Assembly (NCBI GenBank): GCA_014905825.1
Contig: JACGCN010000003.1
Coordinates: forward strand, 2,046,001-2,110,000
Direction: 5' to 3'
Source: Lyophyllum atratum
Lineage: Eukaryota; Basidiomycota; Agaricomycetes; Agaricales; Lyophyllaceae
Length of the DNA: 64,000 bases
The position numbers and the translations under genes are program-made. Below, piece by piece: positions 1 to 9,372 of the stretch. The notes below the pieces were generated by a model. It was not told the origin of the DNA and searched no databases. It saw only the letters and a program-made list of their open reading frames with translations. How positions within the stretch are numbered: the stretch's first letter is position 1; each line of letters starts with the position of its first letter.

Positions 1-143
1 CGACACAGGAATATTCGTCGCGGTCGACCAACTATATGCGCCGGTCCTCGGCATCGCTGTAACAGTCGTCAATGAGTGCGTCTTTTTCCGAGCCATGCCA
101 TATTAACACTAACCACTATTGGTCGCTAGCGTTCTGACTGCTA
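1..143 (+). other. Possible exon end of an upstream gene
   Basis: One forward frame is open from the window edge to about base 77 and ends at a GTGCGT that could be a splice donor. The translated stretch is hydrophobic (GIAVTVVNE at its end). It could be the tail of an exon from a gene starting outside the window, or a first exon of the gene that follows. Nothing allows a product name. Confidence 0.2.
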
Positions 144-721
144 ATGGAGATCTCACATGCGTCGAAGAGGTGCTGTAATAGTCCAAACATTCGACAATCT
201 CTGACTAGTAAAGCTCTCCAGGCCCCCGATTCACCTCCAAGGACCTACCATTGGCAGTACCAAGAGAAGCTCGATAAGGTCTTAGGCGATCCCACGTTGT
301 GCCATCAGCCGAGAAGGATCCATAAGATGCTGACTGCACTGGTTGGCACTCCAGAAAAGCTGGGCAAGGAAGTTTGGGCGCACTGGACCGAACGTGGCAC
401 AGAGTTGATGCGAATGGGCATTGGAATGGTACTGTTGGAGGATTTCCCAGGCACTAAAATGCATCATCTCGATGTACGTGGTTGCCTATATCAGCAAGCA
501 ACAACGTCTGATCACGTTGAAATCAGAGTATGAGGAAGCTCCTTATGTCCTCCGATGTGATACGGGCCTTAGAAAGAGCGGTATCGTCAAAAATACCTCC
601 CGGTGCACTTTGCGCTCTTTTTCGTGATTACCTCACGAAAAACGGCACGCTGTCTGGTGTCCCCAAGCTTGCACGAGATATCTTCGGGCGTCTGTTGCCA
701 GTTGTGTATGCGACATGGTAA
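144..721 (+). pseudogene. Gene A: diverged RNase III-like family member, probably broken
   Basis: Three forward frames together give a protein that aligns with the gene at 8195-8794 on the other arm. The N-terminal part (frame of 144-533) contains WAHWTERGTELMRMGIGMVLL. The middle (frame of 421-627) has YVVAYISKQQRLITLKSEYEE, and the C-terminal part (frame of 530-721) has VIRALERAVSSKIPPGALCALF and ends in LARDIFGRLLPVVYATW. The change between the first two frames occurs at the same place in the other copy, so it may be a short intron or an old shared frameshift. The second change, near 545-560, is not in the other copy and looks like a true frameshift. The G-x-E/G-x-L/Y-M pattern and the C-terminal helix resemble the two conserved helices of an RNase III domain in degenerate form, which is an inference. 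The 5' end is uncertain. Confidence 0.45.
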
Positions 722-999
722 ACGCGTTTCAAGTGCTCCTTGCATGTTAATGAACGCATATAGCAGTACCGGCCTGCAATATCCGCCGCCTGAAGGAGGC
801 CACCCCATGCCCCCGAGTCCGTTCCCGTTTGATTTTATAGTCTTCGGTAGAGCTCATGCCGTTTGTAGATGAGCCCGAGGCGCCAGCGTTTGAATATGTC
901 ATGCGTATGCTGAGGCAGAGGGGAGTAGAGTTCCCAGAATGAACATAGTATGTTGTACTGTAGCTCTCTGTTGTCCCCAGGTAAAGTTGCGAAGGAAGT
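722..999. other. Spacer between genes A and B, nothing recognised
   Basis: This stretch holds only unconvincing short frames on both strands. I see no repeat, RNA gene or conserved protein segment in it. Nucleotide similarity to the opposite arm starts close to its right end. Confidence 0.4.
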
Positions 1000-1202
1000 T
1001 CTTGTCCAAACGTATCTGTAGTCACGTTATGTCACAATCATTGGACTTGCTTGTTGAAATTTGGAATTGCGCGTTTTCAACCCTGACTTCCACATATTTC
1101 CTTAGCAAGTGCTGAGCACTGAACGTCGAACGTTGAACGTTGCACGTCTCCCACAAGATTCAGCTCACGCCCTTCCCTCTCTCGAGTGCTGGATCGCTCA
1201 TC

Positions 1203-2520
1203 ATGCCTACCAAGACCGCGTCGAGTATCATCTGGATCCCAGCCTTGGAGAAAGCTTTGTCTCACACGATACAGAAGACCTTGTTAGGGGCGCAGTATAG
1301 CTGCGAGCTGGCCCCGTTGTCTTCAACACAGTTTCAGCGCGTTTTTGTCCGGGATAAGGCACTACGAAGAGGGTTTGAATGGGCTGGGGATGGTTATCTT
1401 TCCTGCGCGATCTCTCACCTTCTATTCAAGTTCTTTCCGGATCGCCCTTTGCGATTCTATGCAGTGAGCCCATTTCTGCTGGATCTGTGATTTTCTTTGC
1501 CTGAAGCTTGTACAGCATACGTGCAGGGCATTATGTAGGAACACAACTTTCACAATGCTGATGTGTAAGACCGGATTAGCGCCCAAGAATGTGCGCCCGG
1601 AACAGAAAGCATACGCGGACATCTTCGAGATGCTTGTAGGCGTTTTGTGGTTCGATGGAGAACTGGATATCCTCGATGACTGGATTGAAGATACGTTCCT
1701 CGAACTGGCCACGGCAGCAGAGGAGAGGTTCCACCTGTTCACGAGGTATGCTTCCATCCTAAATCCTGTTATGACGAGACTAACCATTTACCTCAGGCTC
1801 CGTCCCCTCCATGCGACGCCCGCCACTGCTCTCCACCTTCCCCCGTCTGCGTCCTCGCCCGCTGATGGTCTTGTTGTTGCACCCTGTACTGCTGATCCCG
1901 CCGTTCCCTCCCCTGCGGTAGCAGATCCGTCCACCTTTACATCGCCATCCTTCGTTGCTGCTGCTGCATTCGCCGCTGCTATGACCTCCGGTTTCTCCTC
2001 TGCTCCAGGCACCTCCGCTTCTTCCTCTCTATACCCCGCTGCCAGTCCCTCCTCCTCCGCCGGTCCTTCCATTGCGGACACTGCCTGCTCGGTGAAAGGG
2101 TGCCATTTCCCCACCACTGATCGACCCGCGCCTGCTCTCCGCGCCACCAGCCCATCACCGCGACCCGACCCTCTCCCTACGCTGGGGCGTGATGCCCTGG
2201 TACCTACCGCCGTTATTTTCCCCGACAACCGTGATCATTCACAACGGCAATCTCCTCGTAAACGCCACCGTGCATCGGACGCATTCTTCCCAACTCCTGA
2301 GCGCGGCGAGAAGCGCCAGAAGCTCTCAAATGCGCCGTTTCTAGAGATTAGGAATAGAGTCCCTCCTTCAGATCTGCTTCCTTTGCACACCCCAGTGCCT
2401 GTAACTCCTAGCCGAATTGGACGCCGCTTCGTTGTGGACCCCATGATCACAGTGGATTTCCCGATGGCGGATGCGGGCTCGTCCAAGCACTGTCCAATCG
2501 ATCTCTCCCTCTCCCCATAG
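1203..2520 (+). CDS. Gene B: RNase III-domain protein with disordered basic C-terminus
   Basis: Three exons (1203-1463, 1516-1745, 1797-2520) give about 404 residues. Residues from about 60 to 145 form an RNase III domain. The signature helix reads FEWAGDGYLSCAISHLL, where E and D match the catalytic Glu41 and Asp45 of the E. coli enzyme. The second helix reads KAYADIFEMLVGVLWFDG, where D and E match Asp114 and Glu117. The position of E. coli Glu38 is Arg here. No double-stranded RNA-binding domain follows. Instead there is a Ser/Pro/Ala-rich low-complexity region and a basic block (SPRKRHRAS, GEKRQKL) that may be a nuclear localisation signal. The start was chosen at the first in-frame ATG, before the domain. 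The domain could cleave double-stranded RNA, but the lack of a dsRBD means the substrate is unknown. It is the better preserved of the two copies. Confidence 0.7.
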
Positions 2521-2689
2521 ATCCCGTACGTTACATACTATACCCTACTACATACTACTTTATCAATCCCTTGTGAACAGTATACCATTGATAATCCACT
2601 ACATACCTCGTCTAATACCACAGCCTATTACTACACACCCAGATCCATGGACCCTGCTGGGACGTCGCTTTCAAAAGTGACCACGATGG

Positions 2690-3042
2690 AAGCTTAGATT
2701 CTGGGATTTGTGAAAATATAATGGAAGTGTACAAAAAAAATATCTTTGCTGAATGCGCCAGGACTCGACACTCAGCCGGGTACCGATTAGTCTAGAGACC
2801 CGCGGGGGGGCAACGCCTAACCGTCCGATCTAGGATTTTACACCTAGCCGTCATAGACCCATGGCTTATGCACTTCTCTGTAAGGTGTTTCGGCAGGCGC
2901 AACTAGGATCTTGCTTTTTGTTCAGCCCACGGGGCTGCATTAATTCTTTGGTTCTTCTCGGGCCGAAGTCCGGGGCGGTGGCTGACTGGCGGGCATGGAT
3001 GTATGTGATTCAGATCATCAACTAAGAACCGCAGAAGGTTCT
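2690..3042 (+). repeat. Dispersed repeat copy, forward
   Basis: It begins near GATTCTGGGATTTGTGAAAA and ends in the near-perfect hairpin AGAACC-GCAGAA-GGTTCT at 3025-3042. Internally it carries the conserved blocks TTGTTCAGCCCACGGGGCTG and CGGTGGCTGACT, which also occur in every monomer of the array at 24386-29962. It codes for nothing recognisable and shows no LTR-type TG...CA ends. Confidence 0.75.
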
Positions 3043-3420
3043 AAACTTTCGACTTCCTATTATCGTGCGACAGCTACCTTCACATTGACTCAAATCACGT
3101 TGGTTACACTAGCTCTCGTGAGCTGAAATGTGCGTCCTGACCGACGCGACGTGCAGATCATGTCTTTGCTATGGAGGCAGGGTCACTGCGTGAATAGTGG
3201 CCGCAGTCTGGCCAAAGTCCAACAGCAGGAAGCATAATCTCCGAGTCGATTCCCTAAAGAATATGATTATTCCCAGAAACGATGCATGGGAAGCAATGTA
3301 AGCTACTAAGGTTATAAATATAAGAGTGGATCATCCTCACTTGACACCAGCCACCCGGAAAACATTACCTTTCTACAGTACGAGTAAGTGAAGGGAAATC
3401 TGAAAATAAAAACCATGTCC
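3043..3420. other. Intergenic stretch in the palindrome spacer
   Basis: Apart from a TATAAATATAAG sequence near 3312, which could be a core promoter element, nothing is recognisable between the end of the dispersed repeat and the decayed gene on the minus strand. Confidence 0.3.
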
Positions 3421-4283
3421 TCAACCCCTCCAAAAACGCCACGACATCCCTTCCCACTTTACCCTCCGCCTCCGCCGCCGCACCTTCCCCACCCAGCGCC
3501 GCATAAAATGCAACAAACTCCCTTGCATGCTCCACCAGCCTTTCCGCTGCCGCCGCCCCATCCAGTGCGTCGAGGATATATGCCTGGTTCTCCGGGCTCC
3601 CGCGGATGAGCAGCCCAAAGAAAATGGGGAGATGCCCACGCAGAAATAGCGCGTCCCCAGTGTCGGGGAACGGGTCACGGGAAGTGGCAGGGCTTTCCGC
3701 GTTGATCTTGCCTTTGCCATCGGTTGGAGGGTGGAGCGGGGTAGGTGGCGGTAGTAAAGTCGCACGAGAATGCCAGGGTCACTGAATGAGCCTGTACTGG
3801 TGCTGTCGCATGTGCACTGTCGGATGCAGGCGCGTTTCCTGAGAATGCAGGAGGCGTCGAGGCCTATATAGGTCATGTAAATTCAGGTTTTGGAAAGAAC
3901 GCAAGGAAGTGGAGAGTCTTACGAATTTCGCGTAAGAGGTCTTTGGGTGCGTTGACACCTAGACGAGGTTTGTTAAGAGCCCGAGGCGAGGCAAAGCATA
4001 CCAATGGACGAGTGGATGTGTCCTCGTTATCTGAGGTGTCCTCGTCATGCGGTCCTTCATCTGCTTCCTCTTTCAAGTTGGCTTTGTCCTTCCCGTTGAT
4101 TGTCCCAAATTCCCCTTCCTTTTTTATGGCGAGCACAGCTACTCGAGCCAAGGATGCTCCGAATAAGAAACACAAGCGCGCACTGAGAGTCCACGGATTT
4201 TTCGCCTTTTCAAACGAAGGCGAGGGCACCAGGTTTCGAATTTGAAAGCTGTGACCAGGTGAGTGGCGTGTGGCGTCGGTCAC
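3400..4283 (-). pseudogene. Decayed gene of unknown function
   Basis: Minus-strand exons can be joined by introns with proper ends: about 4283 to 4002, then 3957-3922, then from about 3862 onward. They give an N-terminal acidic stretch (DEDTSDNEDTSTRP) and a Ser/Thr/Pro segment starting FASTPPAFSGNAP. That frame stops at a TGA near 3690. The adjoining frame then continues as a good-looking helical segment containing GDALFLRGHLPIFFGLLIRG and ending near 3410. The frame change without a usable intron suggests a frameshift. I do not recognise the family. It lies alone between the arms of the inverted repeat. Confidence 0.35.
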
Positions 4284-4382
4284 GACGCGCGTTTCAGTTC
4301 ATGAACGCTGGTCTAGAATAACCAACATGATTCATGTCAATACGAAGGTATCTGTCGCAGGATAATAGAAAGTCGAAAGATT

Positions 4383-4860
4383 AGAACCTTCTGCGGTTTA
4401 CAGTTGATGATCTGAGTCATCTGACTAGACTGGTAACCACTCCCTCCAGCTGAGAGGCAAGCTACTCGAGGCTTCCCTCCCAGTACTAGTAGTAGTAGAG
4501 GGAACGGTCACCGGTCTATCATCTGACATACATCCATACCCACGAGTCAGCCACCGCCGCGGACTTCGGCCCGAGAAGAACCAGAGAATTAATACAGCCC
4601 CGTGGGCTGAACAAAAAGCAAGATCCTAGTTGCGCCCGCCGAAACACCTTACACAGAAGTGCATAAGCCATGGGTCTATGACGGCTAGGTGTAAAATCCT
4701 AGATCGGACGGTTAGGCGTTGCCCCCCCGCGGGTCTCTAGACTAATCGGTACCCGGCTAGGTGACGAGTCCTGGCGCATCTAGCAAAGATATTTTTTTGG
4801 TACAGTTCCATTATATTTTTACAAATTCCAGAATCTCAGCTTCCATCATGATCACTTTCG
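4383..4860 (-). repeat. Dispersed repeat copy, reverse
   Basis: This is a reverse-complement copy of the element at 2690-3042. The hairpin end (AGAACC-TTCTGC-GGTTTA at 4383-4400, slightly mutated) comes first. Next come CCGCCGCGGACTTCGGCCCG, the AGCCCCGTGGGCT palindrome and the TTCCATTATATTTTTACAAA block. It has an extra insertion-like stretch around 4445-4530 relative to the others. Confidence 0.75.
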
Positions 4861-4920
4861 AAAGCGGCGTCCCAGCAGGGTGCGCCGGGCTCGCGCATAT
4901 CATGGATATTTGTGTGTAGA

Positions 4921-4928
4921 GTAGGGAA
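4921..4928. repeat. Left target-site duplication of MITE
   Basis: GTAGGGAA is directly repeated at 5372-5379, on either side of the inverted-repeat element. Eight bases is the usual length for hAT elements. Confidence 0.85.
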
Positions 4929-5371
4929 AGGCCCCGGGAAGCTCCCCTATAGGTTTGCTCGGGAAATCACCCAAAAATGCGCCTGAAATACGGTATATTT
5001 TGGGCGTCAAATACGGTATCTCGAACAAGGATATCGCACATGGGAAAGCTTACGTAATTTATTGAGGTTGTAAAAATAGCACTGAGCATGCGCAAAAAGG
5101 TTAATTTTCGCCCGGACCCATTTCCACGCTGAAAACCCGTCTGGGCTCCTGTCATATTGAAAATTTACCATATAGCCTGATGAAAAGTATAAAAAGTTGT
5201 CGCCCCGATCCCCTCAAATACGGTAGATGTGGAGAGGGATTTCCCAAATTTGGCTTGAAATTTGGCTGAAATAGCCTGAAATACGGTATTTTCGGACAGG
5301 GAAATCGCCATTTTGGCGCCCTAAAATACGGTATTTTCCGAGCAAACCTCTAGGGGAGCTTCCCGGGGCCT
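4929..5371. mobile_element. hAT-like MITE, 443 bp
   Basis: Terminal inverted repeats of 34 bases start AGGCCCCGGGAAGCTCCCCT at 4929 and are mirrored at 5338-5371 with one mismatch (CTATAGG against CTAGAGG). An 8-base direct duplication, GTAGGGAA, flanks the element. The inside is non-coding and carries five copies of AAATACGGTA, all in the same orientation (4986, 5009, 5216, 5279 and 5324). Such subterminal repeats are typical transposase-binding sites in hAT elements. There is no transposase, so the element would depend on one elsewhere. The near-identical ends and intact duplication suggest a recent insertion, which is an inference. Confidence 0.85.
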
Positions 5372-5379
5372 GTAGGGAA
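5372..5379. repeat. Right target-site duplication of MITE
   Basis: GTAGGGAA immediately follows the right inverted repeat and matches the sequence just before the left one. Confidence 0.85.
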
Positions 5380-5529
5380 GGATGCGTCCGATACACGTAA
5401 TGGTACAACTTCAGGACTCCCGTCGTGAGTATTTCGATACAGATCATGTTAAAAATCCCTCCCCGTCGCTCGTGAGTAAGAGGATGAAGAGAAGGCTGAA
5501 ATGGAAAGCGACTGACTGTGAGGGTGCCT

Positions 5530-5880
5530 TCTGCGGTTTTTAGTTGATGATCTGAATCACATACATCCATGCCCGCCAGTCAGCCACCGCCCCGGACTTC
5601 GGCCCGAGAAGAACCAAAGAATTAATGCAGCCCCGTGGGCTGACAGGAACAAAAAGCAAGATCCTAGTTGCGCCCGCCGAAACACCTTACAGAGAAGTGC
5701 ATAAGCCATGGGTCTATGACGGCTGGGTGTAAAATCCTAGATCGGACGGTTAGGCGTTGCCCCCCCGCGGGTCTCTAGACTAATCGGTACCCGGCTGAGT
5801 GTCGAGTCCTGGCGCATTCAGCAAAGATATTTTTTTTGTACAGTTCCATTATATTTTCACAAATCCCAGAATCTAAGCTT
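5530..5880 (-). repeat. Dispersed repeat copy, reverse
   Basis: A reverse copy that is the right-arm partner of 2690-3042. It contains ATGCAGCCCCGTGGGCTGA, the CCCCCCGCGGGTCTCTAGAC block and TTCCATTATATTTTCACAAA, and is followed by AATCTAAGCTT, as in the other copies. It is a tandem direct neighbour of the copy at 4383-4860, with the MITE between them. Confidence 0.75.
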
Positions 5881-6155
5881 CAGCCTTCCATCATGATCCT
5901 TTTGAAAGCGACGTCCCCGCAGGGTCCATGGATCTCTGTGTGTAGAGTAACGTAAGTAGTAATAGGCTGTGGTAATAGACGAGGTATGTGGTGCATTATC
6001 AATGGTATACTGTTCATAAAGGATTGATAAAGTAGTATGTAAAGTAGTATGTAGTAGGGTATAGTATGTAACGTAAGGGATCTATGGGGAGAGGGAGAGA
6101 TCGATTGGACAGTGCTTGGACGAGCCCGCACCCGCCATCGGGGAATTCACCGCGA

Positions 6156-7603
6156 TCACGAGGTCCACAACGAAGCGGCGTCCAATTCGGCTAGGAGTTG
6201 AAGGCACTGGGTGTGCGAAGGAAACAGATCTGAAGGAGGGACTCTATTCCTAATCTCTAGAAACGGCGCATTTGAGAGCTTCTGGCGCTTCTGGCCGCGC
6301 TCAGGAGTTGGGAAGAATGTGTCCAATGCACGGTGGCGTTTACGAGGAGATTGCCGTTGTGAATGATCACCGTTGCCGGGTAAAATAAGGGCGGTAGGTA
6401 CCAGGGTATCACGCCCCGGCGTAGGGAGAGGGTCGGGTCGCGGTGATGGGCTGGTGGCGCGAATCTCTAGAAACGGCGCATTTGAGAGCTTCTGGCGCTT
6501 CTCGCCGCGCTCAGGAGTTGGGAAGAATGCGTCCGATACACGGCGGCGTTTACGAGGAGATTGCCGTTGTGGATGATCGTCGTTGACGGGGGAAATAACG
6601 GCCTTGGGTACCAGGATATCACGCCCTGGCGTGGAGAGAGGATCGCGTCGCGACAGTGGGCCGACCGGGGGGATGACAGTGGCTCGGAAATCAAGCGCGG
6701 GTCGATCAACCGTGGGGGAATAGCACCCTTTTACCGACCAGAGAGCGTCGGTGACGAAAGGACCGGCGGCGGAAGAGGGATCGGCAGCGGAGTATGGAGA
6801 GGAAGAGGAGGAGCCGCCTGGAGCAGCGGAGGGACCCGGGGTCATAGCAGCGGAGGATGTGGCAGCAGAAACAGAGCATGTCGATGAAAAGGTAGATGGA
6901 CCAGCTATCGCGGAGGAGGAAACAGCGGGAGTAGCAGTACAGGGTGCAACACCAAGAATATCAGCGGGCGAGGATGCAGACGGAGAAGGGTGGAGGGGAT
7001 GGAGCCTGAGGTACTGATAATTAGTCTTGCCAATATAAGGACTTGAAATGGAAGCATACCTCATGAACAGGTGGAAGCTGTCCTCTGCTGCCGTGGCCAG
7101 TTCGAGGAACGTATCCTCAATCCAGTCATCGAGGATATCCAGTTCTCCATCGAACCACAAAACACCCACGAACATCTCGAAGATGTTCGCGTATCCCTTC
7201 ACGCGCGCGCGCGCCTTGTTGGGCGCCAATCCGATCTTACACATCAGCATCGTAAAAGTCTTGTTCCTGCACAGTGCCCTGCGCGTATGCTGTACAAGCT
7301 TCGGTCAAAAGGAAACCACAGATCTAGCAGAAATGGACCCACCCCGTAGAACAGCAAAGGGCGATCCGGAAAGAACTTGGATAGAAGGACGAGGATCGCG
7401 CAGGAAAGATAACCATCCCCAGCCCATTCAAATCGATTTCGTTGTACCTGATCCCGGACAAAAACGCGCTGCAACTGTGTTGGAGACACCGGGGCCCACT
7501 CGCAGCTATACTGCGCCCGCAACAAGGTCTTCTGTATCCTGCGAAACAGAGCTTCCTCCAAGGCTGGGATCCAAATGATATTCGACGCGGTCTTGGTAGC
7601 CAT
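6156..7603 (-). CDS. Gene B': RNase III-domain protein, catalytic Asp replaced by Asn
   Basis: This paralogue of the gene at 1203-2520 has the same exon plan. The start ATG is at 7603, the first intron begins GTGGGTCC after codon TTC TAC GGG, and the second begins GTATGCTTCC. The signature helix FEWAGDGYLSCAI is kept, but the second helix reads GYANIFEMFVG, so the metal-binding Asp of the usual ADxFE motif is Asn (codon AAC). The C-terminal low-complexity region carries two copies of the basic block (SPRKRRRVS...GEKRQKL and SPRKRHRAL...GQKRQKL), where gene B has one. Near the end one C is missing from the run CACACCCCAGTG of gene B, which changes the last residues and shortens the tail. It may be a non-catalytic paralogue or a decaying copy. 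The upstream region is conserved with gene B. Confidence 0.6.
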
Positions 7604-7825
7604 AATGAGCGATCCAGCGCACGAGAGAAAGTAGGATATGAGATGAATCTTGTGAGAGACGCGCAACGTTCAACGTTAAACGTTCAAGTGCTCAGCGCTC
7701 AGCACTTGCTAAGGAAATATGTGGAAGTCGCGGTTGAAAACGCGCAATTCCAAATTACAATCCGCAAGTCCAATGATCGTGACAAAATGTGACTACAGAT
7801 ACAAAATGGTTTGGACGTTGCAGGG

Positions 7826-8194
7826 GGATAAGAAAGGCAGCTAAGAAACGAGGGAAGCTTGAAACTTGAGGACCAAGAGGCGAGTTACCGATCTCATGAT
7901 TTCCAGTAAGATACTAGAATTGTGCTAGTCTCCAGTAGCTGACCTGATAACAGATGATAGTCGATCTGTTTATATGAATTGTGCCATACATACGGAATAC
8001 AAAGGAAATCTCAGAAATAGTAACTCCGACTCTTTGGGTTCGTCTAAGGGATATGCGTGAGTGTTTTCAAAAATAATTAGAAGCAAGAGGGTACACATCA
8101 CCAGCTAGACTCGGTACCTTATAGTTGTGTTTCATCAGTAACAATACTAGGCAAGGTAAGCTTGGATGCTAAGTCCAGCGCAGTGCGAAGGGGC
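7826..8194. other. Intergenic, nothing recognised
   Basis: This lies between the end of the inverted repeat and the 3' end of gene A'. It holds no open frame of note, RNA gene or repeat that I can see. Confidence 0.4.
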
Positions 8195-8794
8195 TTACAA
8201 CATATCATGGAGCGGGGCAACCATGCGGCCGAATACTGCATCTGCCAAGGCAGGAAGGCTGGAAATGTCGCGATTCACGGCATGATCGCGAAACAAGACG
8301 CTGAGCGAACCCAGAGGTAGATCCGACGAGACACCCTCCTCGATGGCCCTCATAACTTTCGGAAACGTGAGGATTCCTTCAACGATCTGTTCGAGACTGG
8401 TTAAACAGGATACGAAGCCGCGATTCCTGACAACATACCGGAAGAACTGGAGATCCGCGGAGCCGCTGCGATAGAAGACTGCGTAGCCCAATTCTCATGT
8501 AACCTTCTCCTAGCTTAACCCATGTCGTCCATTCGCCGCCTCCAACTCGGTCAGGAGCGCCAATGTACGTCTTCAACTGATCTCTGACTTCTTGATTTTG
8601 CAGGAGCATCCCTGGGCCGCTGAGGAATACGTTTAGCTCTTCCTCGAACCGGGCGGCACCCTGAGATTCACGCATCGCCTGATCTGACTGCGCGTTCTAA
8701 ACATGGTGATGAGTGAAAATAATGGGATATAACACAATGGTAGTACCGTAGTGGTGGCCGGGGTTGTGCCGTTGGTAGTTGCCTTGGAGGTCAT
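8195..8794 (-). CDS. Gene A': diverged RNase III-like protein
   Basis: The start ATG is at 8794. The first exon (8794-8747) ends at a 50-base intron (8746-8697, GTACTA...TTTAG). The next exon encodes about 80 residues including WTTWVKLGEGYMRIGLRSLL. The remaining protein is in another frame, so either a further small intron or a frameshift lies between about 8500 and 8420. One splice that works is GTTAAG...CTCCAG (73 bases), but it would remove the LGEGYMR helix. The C-terminal part contains YVVRNRGFVSCLTSLEQIVEG, VMRAIEEGVSS and ALADAVFGRMVAPLHD. Gene A (144-721) matches it throughout. LGEGYMRIGLRSLL resembles the RNase III signature helix of gene B (AGDGYLSCAISHLL), and ALADAVFGRMVA resembles the ADxFE helix with the catalytic pair lost. 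Membership of the RNase III fold is inferred. Confidence 0.45.
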
Positions 8795-9108
8795 GGTGGG
8801 CAAGTGAAGTACGTGGGGGTTGCTAAGAAAGGGGGATGAGAGTGAGACAGCGAAGCCGCGATAGAGACATCGCAGTTCTTGGATGTGAGTCAGTCAATCG
8901 AGAAGTCCATAAGCTGTCAATGAACTCGTGTTGAGTAAGTAATAGGATTGCCGCGCCAGTGATTCTGAACCAGAATGTAATTAACAACTGGTATTGTACA
9001 TTAGACAGTCTTCAACGTTCAGTGATATTTGCGACGGGTGATAGCAGTACCTTCAAATGCTGCAGTCAATGGCAGGAAGACTGAAAAAGTCCTCAGACTG
9101 GAACATGA
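8795..9108. other. Upstream region of gene A', nothing recognised
   Basis: About 310 bases lie between the start of gene A' and the orphan exon. No clear core promoter motif, RNA gene or repeat is visible. Confidence 0.35.
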
Positions 9109-9372
9109 TTACAAAGCTGAGGCCTGAGTAGCGCCCACAATTTCGAAGTAGAATTCCCGCGAATATGGATGCGGAAGATCGAGTACTCCTCGCGCCACAC
9201 CGCCCGGAACATTACCGCTCTCAGGAGAATCCTCGACTTCGTAAAGATTACTGACGGCGCCAAGCGCATAGGACGAAAGACTGGGAACATTGAGCGACGA
9301 AGTAGCGATGGATGTCCGAGCTCGCAGGACCTTTGAACGGGTCTGAAGGATGTGATAACAGACGAGTATCCC
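9109..9372 (-). CDS. Candidate terminal exon, unknown product
   Basis: The minus-strand frame from an acceptor-like TTTTAG (just above 9372) down to a TAA at 9111-9109 encodes about 87 residues. It includes GILVCYHILQTRSKVLRART and EVEDSPESGNVPGGV. The composition looks protein-like: a hydrophobic and basic start, then an acidic/Gly/Pro tail, as at the end of a membrane protein. I could not join it in phase to an upstream exon. It could be a remnant of a gene, and no family is recognised. Confidence 0.25.
   Translation of the reverse strand, partial: GILVCYHILQTRSKVLRARTSIATSSLNVPSLSSYALGAVSNLYEVEDSPESGNVPGGVARGVLDLPHPYSREFYFEIVGATQASAL

Larger units (their letters stand above)
1000..3042. 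repeat. Left arm of large inverted repeat
   Basis: The bases from about 1000 to 3042 recur, reverse-complemented and diverged, at about 5530-7825. The match includes the promoter region with AACGTT palindromes (1125-1145 and 7665-7685), the whole RNase III-like gene, its 3' flank with TACATACTATACCCTACTAC-type sequence, and the dispersed repeat ending in the AGAACC-GCAGAA-GGTTCT hairpin at 3025-3042. The arms are separated by about 2.5 kb containing a decayed gene, another copy of the dispersed repeat and a MITE. Identity could not be computed here. Confidence 0.8.
5530..7825. repeat. Right arm of large inverted repeat
   Basis: This is the reverse complement, diverged, of about 1000-3042. 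It contains the dispersed repeat (5530-5880), the second RNase III-like gene and the AACGTT-rich upstream region. The outer end lies near 7825, just before the sequence stops matching the left arm. Confidence 0.8.

Noticed and set aside
1788..2486. Minus-strand frames opposite gene B
   Set aside because: Shadow frames of the Ser/Pro-rich C-terminus, which is conserved as protein in the other arm.
4967..5570. Minus-strand frames at 4967-5155 and 5214-5570
   Set aside because: They lie inside or across the MITE and its repeats, so they are chance frames.
2690..6000. Dispersed repeats as solo LTRs of a retrotransposon
   Set aside because: No TG...CA ends, no gag or pol remnants and no target duplications could be found. 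The hairpin end is not LTR-like.
144..8794. Programmed frameshifting in genes A and A'
   Set aside because: The frame change is at the same place in both, but no shared slippery sequence is visible. A small intron or an old shared lesion is simpler.
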